From Lachnospiraceae bacterium (GTDB lineage Bacteria > Bacillota > Clostridia > Lachnospirales > Lachnospiraceae): a stretch of 9,115 nt of DNA. Under the pieces are notes generated by a model. It saw only the letters and a program-made list of their open reading frames with translations, had not been told where the DNA came from and did no database searches. Where the stretch lies: positions 1 to 9,115 of the forward strand of contig JAJQCL010000162.1 in assembly GCA_021202715.1 (NCBI GenBank), given 5' to 3'. Shown here in pieces: positions 5,782 to 9,115 of this stretch. The translations under genes and the position numbers were made by a program. Each line of letters begins with the position of its first letter. Within the stretch, counting starts at the first letter, position 1.

Positions 5782-6561
5782 TCAGCTGTGAAAAATCCTC
5801 GCCCAGAAACCTTTTTTCGGCTCCAGGTTCAGAAAGGGAATCTCCTCTCCCAGAATGCGGCGGACGATATTCCGATAGGCTGCGGCCGCCAGAGATTCGC
5901 CGGTGATCAGAGGAACGCCCTGGTTCGTGGCAATGAGCACGGCTTCATCGTCAGGGATGACTCCGATCAGGGGGATTCCCAGGATCTCCGTCACATCCTC
6001 CGCGGACATCATCTCTCCCCGTCGTACCTGACGCGGGCGCAGGCGGTTCAGTAAAAGCCGTGACTGTCGGATCCCGGCGTTTTCCAGCAATCCCATAACC
6101 CTGTCAGCGTCCCGAATGGAAGAAACCTCCGGTGTTGTGACGATCAATGCCTGATCCGCAGCGGCAATGGCGCTCTGGAAGCCCTGTTCAATGCCGGCAG
6201 GGCAGTCCAGAATGATATAGTCATAGTCCTCCCGGACCGAATCGACCAGTTTGATCATGTGTTCCGGGGAGACCGAGGTCTTGTCCCGGGTCTGTGCCGT
6301 AGGAAGCAGATAAAGACCCGGGCAGATACGGTCCCGGATCAATGCCTGTTTCAGACGGCAGTTCCCCTCCACCACATCCACCAGGTTGTAGACGATCCGG
6401 TTCTCCAGACCGAGGATGACATCGAGGTTCCGCAGCCCTGTATCTGTATCGATCATCAGGACCGTCCGGTCCATCATGGCCAGCCCCGCCCCGATGCAGG
6501 CTGCGGAAGTCGTCTTGCCGACGCCGCCTTTTCCCGAAGTTATCACCAATACTTCACCCAT
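5782..6561 (-). CDS. minD: Septum site-determining ATPase MinD
   Basis: ParA/MinD-type membrane-cycling ATPase that positions the division inhibitor MinC. It has 259 residues. The deviant Walker A motif KGGVGKTT is at 11-18, switch I DTDTGLRNLDVILGLENR at 38-55 (usually DxDIGLRNLD) and Walker B YDYIILDCPAGIEQGF at 113-128 with Asp119. The VTTPEVSSIRDADRV segment at 141-155 is typical of MinD proper. The C-terminal KKGFWARIFHS (249-259) looks like the amphipathic membrane-targeting helix, so membrane binding should be intact. The ATG at 6561 has AAGGAGG seven bases upstream. It lies between PBP2 (127-base gap) and rodA (56-base gap). Its usual partners MinC and MinE are not encoded beside it, so its oscillation or positioning mechanism cannot be inferred from this window. 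Confidence 0.95.
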   Translation of the reverse strand: MGEVLVITSGKGGVGKTTSAACIGAGLAMMDRTVLMIDTDTGLRNLDVILGLENRIVYNLVDVVEGNCRLKQALIRDRICPGLYLLPTAQTRDKTSVSPEHMIKLVDSVREDYDYIILDCPAGIEQGFQSAIAAADQALIVTTPEVSSIRDADRVMGLLENAGIRQSRLLLNRLRPRQVRRGEMMSAEDVTEILGIPLIGVIPDDEAVLIATNQGVPLITGESLAAAAYRNIVRRILGEEIPFLNLEPKKGFWARIFHS

Positions 6562-6568
6562 TTCAATC

Positions 6569-6644
6569 CCTCCTTGATTCTGGCCGAATGGCCATCACGG
6601 ATCCCCTGGCGGGACCTCCCTGATTCTGGCCGCATGGCCATCAC
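6569..6644. repeat. Two 30-base direct repeats, each with hairpin and Shine-Dalgarno, before minD
   Basis: Copies at 6569-6598 and 6615-6644 match at 28 of 30 positions, with a 46-base period. Each contains TGGCC-N4-GGCCA (6581-6594 and 6627-6640), a 5-bp hairpin with a four-base loop. On the minus strand each hairpin is followed by a G-rich ribosome-binding sequence: AAGGAGG in the copy next to minD and GGGAGG in the other. One mismatch falls in the loop, the other just before the Shine-Dalgarno, so the stem is unchanged in both. The inner copy supplies the minD site; the outer one has no gene after it. Confidence 0.8.
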
Positions 6645-6688
6645 ATCTTTTATTCTTTCTGAATGAAGTGCTTTCGGGCGCCGCAAAC

Positions 6689-9115
6689 TTAATCATTGGA
6701 CGCTTCGCTGTTGTAGATTCGGGCATCTTCCTCGAGAATCTCATCCAGTGTGATCTTCCCTTCCGCCAGTTCCATGGCCAGATTCGCCAGGCGGCAGGCG
6801 TAGGTAGAGGAATACCCGTTCGGTATGGTGACGGCAATGGCATACTCGGGATCGTCATAGGGCGCATAGCCAACGAACAGAGCATGGTTTCCACGCAGTT
6901 TGTTTTCCTCCGCAGTACCGGTCTTGCCGGCAAGCTCCAGATCCTGGTCGAAATCACTGCTGTGTTCACTGGCGACAACAGCGATCATTCCTTCCTGAAT
7001 GATCTCCCAGGTCGAATCGGAGACATCTGCGGTACTGAGCACATCCGCATTGTATTCTGTGATGGTCTTCCCCTCTGAATCCGCTACGTGATCCAGAAGT
7101 GTCAGGTCATACACGGTGCCTTCCGTGGCAATGGTGGTGACATAACGGGCCATCTGTACATTGGTATAAGCATGGGTGCCCTGGCCGATGGCCGAAGGAA
7201 TCGGAGAAGAATCAGAAACATTTGGTTCCATCTCCGTGACTTCCACGCCGGATTTTTCAGACAGTCCCAGCAGGGAAGCATATTTCTGTATATAGCTGAC
7301 GCCCAATGATTCCGAATAATTATCCGAAGAATCGAGGCTCAACAGATACCCCACTTCACTGAAGAAGCTGTTGCAGGATTTCTCCAGCGCTTTCGCAACA
7401 TTCAGACTTCCGTGTGTACTGGTACAGGACAGCTCCAGCCCCAGTTTTGTGAATTCGCCCTCACAGACAAACGTCGTTGAGCTGTCAATCAGTCCTTCCT
7501 CCAGAGCGGCGATTGCGGAGACCATCTTGAAGGTTGAGCCGGGAGCCGTCCGGGCCTGAGTCGCCGTACTGTATAGCGGCGAGGACTGATCCTGCAGCAG
7601 ACTGTAATAGTAGGAGGAGTCGTTAATCTGGTTATTGTCATAGCCCGGATAAGAAACCATCGCCAGAACTTCTCCGGTATCGGGATCTGTAATGGTGACG
7701 GCGGCCGAACACGGATCCAGCGCCAGTTGAGCCGGTGTCAGTTCCAGATTTTCGATCTTTTCGTAAATAAACTGGAAGGCCGTACTCGAATTGCCGCTCT
7801 CCAGTTTGGCGATCGCTTCCTCGTCCTCCTCCAGAACTCCCTGGGCAAAAAGCGCCAGGCAGATGTCGCGTCCGGCGATCTCACCGGCATCGATCAGCTG
7901 CTCATAGATTTCCTTGCTGAAATCATCATCACTTTTCAGCAGTTCCAGGGTCTTCGCGATCAGCGCCTGGTAGGTATCTTCCGCGCTGGTGTATTTCTCT
8001 GTCAGATCGAGCAGAGACGTATCCACCCAACCGGACTGTGTCAGCGCATAGCGCAGGAATTCCTGCAGACTGATGGTTTCATCTGTGTGATAAGTGACGT
8101 ATGTCTCGTCGCTGGAATCAATGGCACTGGTCAGAATCCCCGCGTCCTGCAGCGCTGAGTAGGCGTAGGTCATATAGGCCTGCATATCCTCGCTGAGATC
8201 CGTATAGGCTTCCGGAGAGCCGCTTGTCAGCTCACTCTCCATGCGCGCCAGCACCGTGGTCTGCTCGCTCTGGAAGGTGGAATAAATCCGCTGTTCTGCC
8301 TCACTGGCGTCCTCGTCGGCGAAGGCGTCCATGTCCAGAATATTGTTATTGATGAGCTGGAAATAAACCTGTTTGATGCCGATCTTCCTCTGGGAAGCTT
8401 TCATGTTGGCCGTATTTGTCACATCACCTTCTTCGAGCTTGTCCAGAATGATACCGGCCAGGCTCTGCTCGATCAGGTGGTAGATCCCTTCCTGCAGCTC
8501 CGCGTCCAGTGTCAGATAGACGTCGGAGCCGGTCTCCGCCTCCTCTTCGCTCTCGATGGAGACGATGTGTCCCTCACTGTCCACATACATGACCCGCTCG
8601 CCTTTGGTACCCTGCAGATCCAGTTCGCTGTAGGCTTCAATGCCTGTTTTACCTACCACGTCGCCGCTGGTATAGTCTCCGCCCTCTTCGTTGAGCTCCT
8701 CGATCTCATCCGTCGAGGCAGTACCGGTATAGCCGATGATATGGGAGAACGCTTCGCTGTAATTGTAAACGCGGATGTAATCTTCTTCCACGTCCACACC
8801 GAGAAGATCCTGCGAGTGTTCCAGAATATCCTGCATGGTCTCGGTGCTGATATCCTCGGCGACCGTCGTGGAAACATATTTCTGATAACTGTTCTGCGCC
8901 ATGCTGTAACGGATATTGATACACTTCAGTGCCGCGTCATCAGACACCTCATAGGTGTCTCCGTTGGCATATTTGCCGATGCCGTAGCGTTCCTTCAGAT
9001 ACTCAAAACATTCTTTCGCTGTGATATCGGAAGGATTGTCTTCATCGAAATCCTCGATCGAGGACAGGCCGTACATATCCCGCAGAAAGCGAAGCAGTGT
9101 GTTTCCCTCCGAAGT
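6689..9115 (-). CDS. mrdA: Class B penicillin-binding protein 2 (5' end beyond window)
   Basis: Transpeptidase that cross-links peptidoglycan, normally partnered with RodA in the elongasome. 808 residues are visible; the frame is open to 9115, so the N-terminal membrane anchor lies outside. The PBP dimerisation/pedestal region includes HIIGYTGTA and GDVVGKTGIEAYSELDLQG (visible residues about 125-170). The transpeptidase domain begins near DPDTGEVLAMVSYPGYD (about 477-493). Active-site motifs are STFK (527-530; Ser at 7535-7537), SCN (580-582; 7370-7378) and KTGTAE (from residue 731; 6917-6925). Between LDAELQEG and the transpeptidase start is an acidic, mostly helical insertion of about 235 residues (roughly 7718-8428), where compact PBP2s have a short linker. 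Cysteines at 7463-7465 and 7424-7426, His at 7412-7414 and the Cys of SCN form a possible metal site. Downstream are minD and rodA. Confidence 0.95.
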   Translation of the reverse strand, partial: TSEGNTLLRFLRDMYGLSSIEDFDEDNPSDITAKECFEYLKERYGIGKYANGDTYEVSDDAALKCINIRYSMAQNSYQKYVSTTVAEDISTETMQDILEHSQDLLGVDVEEDYIRVYNYSEAFSHIIGYTGTASTDEIEELNEEGGDYTSGDVVGKTGIEAYSELDLQGTKGERVMYVDSEGHIVSIESEEEAETGSDVYLTLDAELQEGIYHLIEQSLAGIILDKLEEGDVTNTANMKASQRKIGIKQVYFQLINNNILDMDAFADEDASEAEQRIYSTFQSEQTTVLARMESELTSGSPEAYTDLSEDMQAYMTYAYSALQDAGILTSAIDSSDETYVTYHTDETISLQEFLRYALTQSGWVDTSLLDLTEKYTSAEDTYQALIAKTLELLKSDDDFSKEIYEQLIDAGEIAGRDICLALFAQGVLEEDEEAIAKLESGNSSTAFQFIYEKIENLELTPAQLALDPCSAAVTITDPDTGEVLAMVSYPGYDNNQINDSSYYYSLLQDQSSPLYSTATQARTAPGSTFKMVSAIAALEEGLIDSSTTFVCEGEFTKLGLELSCTSTHGSLNVAKALEKSCNSFFSEVGYLLSLDSSDNYSESLGVSYIQKYASLLGLSEKSGVEVTEMEPNVSDSSPIPSAIGQGTHAYTNVQMARYVTTIATEGTVYDLTLLDHVADSEGKTITEYNADVLSTADVSDSTWEIIQEGMIAVVASEHSSDFDQDLELAGKTGTAEENKLRGNHALFVGYAPYDDPEYAIAVTIPNGYSSTYACRLANLAMELAEGKITLDEILEEDARIYNSEASND

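Noticed and set aside
6595..6978. Minus-strand open frame overlapping the end of PBP2 as a possible minC remnant
   Set aside because: It overlaps the conserved KTG region of PBP2 in another frame and shows no MinC-like features.

Overview
The window looks like core chromosome from a Gram-positive Clostridia-type bacterium, most likely Lachnospiraceae-like. The reasons are SepF (a Gram-positive and archaeal-type division protein), the very acidic division and cell-wall proteins, strong AGGAGG-type ribosome binding sites, a clostridial-style PBP2 with a large insertion, and roughly balanced base composition as judged by eye. The taxonomic call is inference; no rRNA or other marker is present. 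Eight of the nine genes lie on the minus strand. No tRNA, rRNA, CRISPR array, insertion sequence or phage gene was seen.

Right part (9115 down to 4571, transcribed leftward): the 3' part of a class B penicillin-binding protein (PBP2; its start lies beyond the window), then minD, then a RodA/FtsW-type SEDS glycosyltransferase. PBP2 and RodA normally form the elongasome pair that polymerises (RodA) and cross-links (PBP2) peptidoglycan. MinD sits between them, as in the clostridial mreBCD-PBP2-minCDE-rodA order, but neither minC nor minE is present: the gaps on either side of minD are only 127 and 56 bases. The gap before minD holds a 30-base direct repeat in which each copy carries a small hairpin and a Shine-Dalgarno-like sequence.

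Middle part (4570 to 3503): a separately transcribed small P-loop protein of unknown role (139 aa) with a good promoter and a long leader. A convergent perfect 14-bp hairpin follows, then the only plus-strand gene, a 68-residue DUF378 two-helix membrane protein. The 141-base region between that gene and the next minus-strand gene carries a 6+6 dyad.

Left part (3502 to 1, leftward): a single-pass membrane protein resembling HlyD-type adaptors, then a strong sigma-A-like promoter driving sepF, lspA and an RluD-type pseudouridine synthase that runs off the left edge. Together the genes concern envelope growth and division: septal ring anchoring (SepF), lipoprotein maturation (LspA), wall elongation (PBP2/RodA) and site selection or its remnant (MinD). 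I see no dedicated new defence or mobile system. The points most worth a second look are the MinC/MinE-less minD with its duplicated leader, the PBP2 insertion and Cys/His cluster, and the uncharacterised P-loop and HlyD-like proteins.
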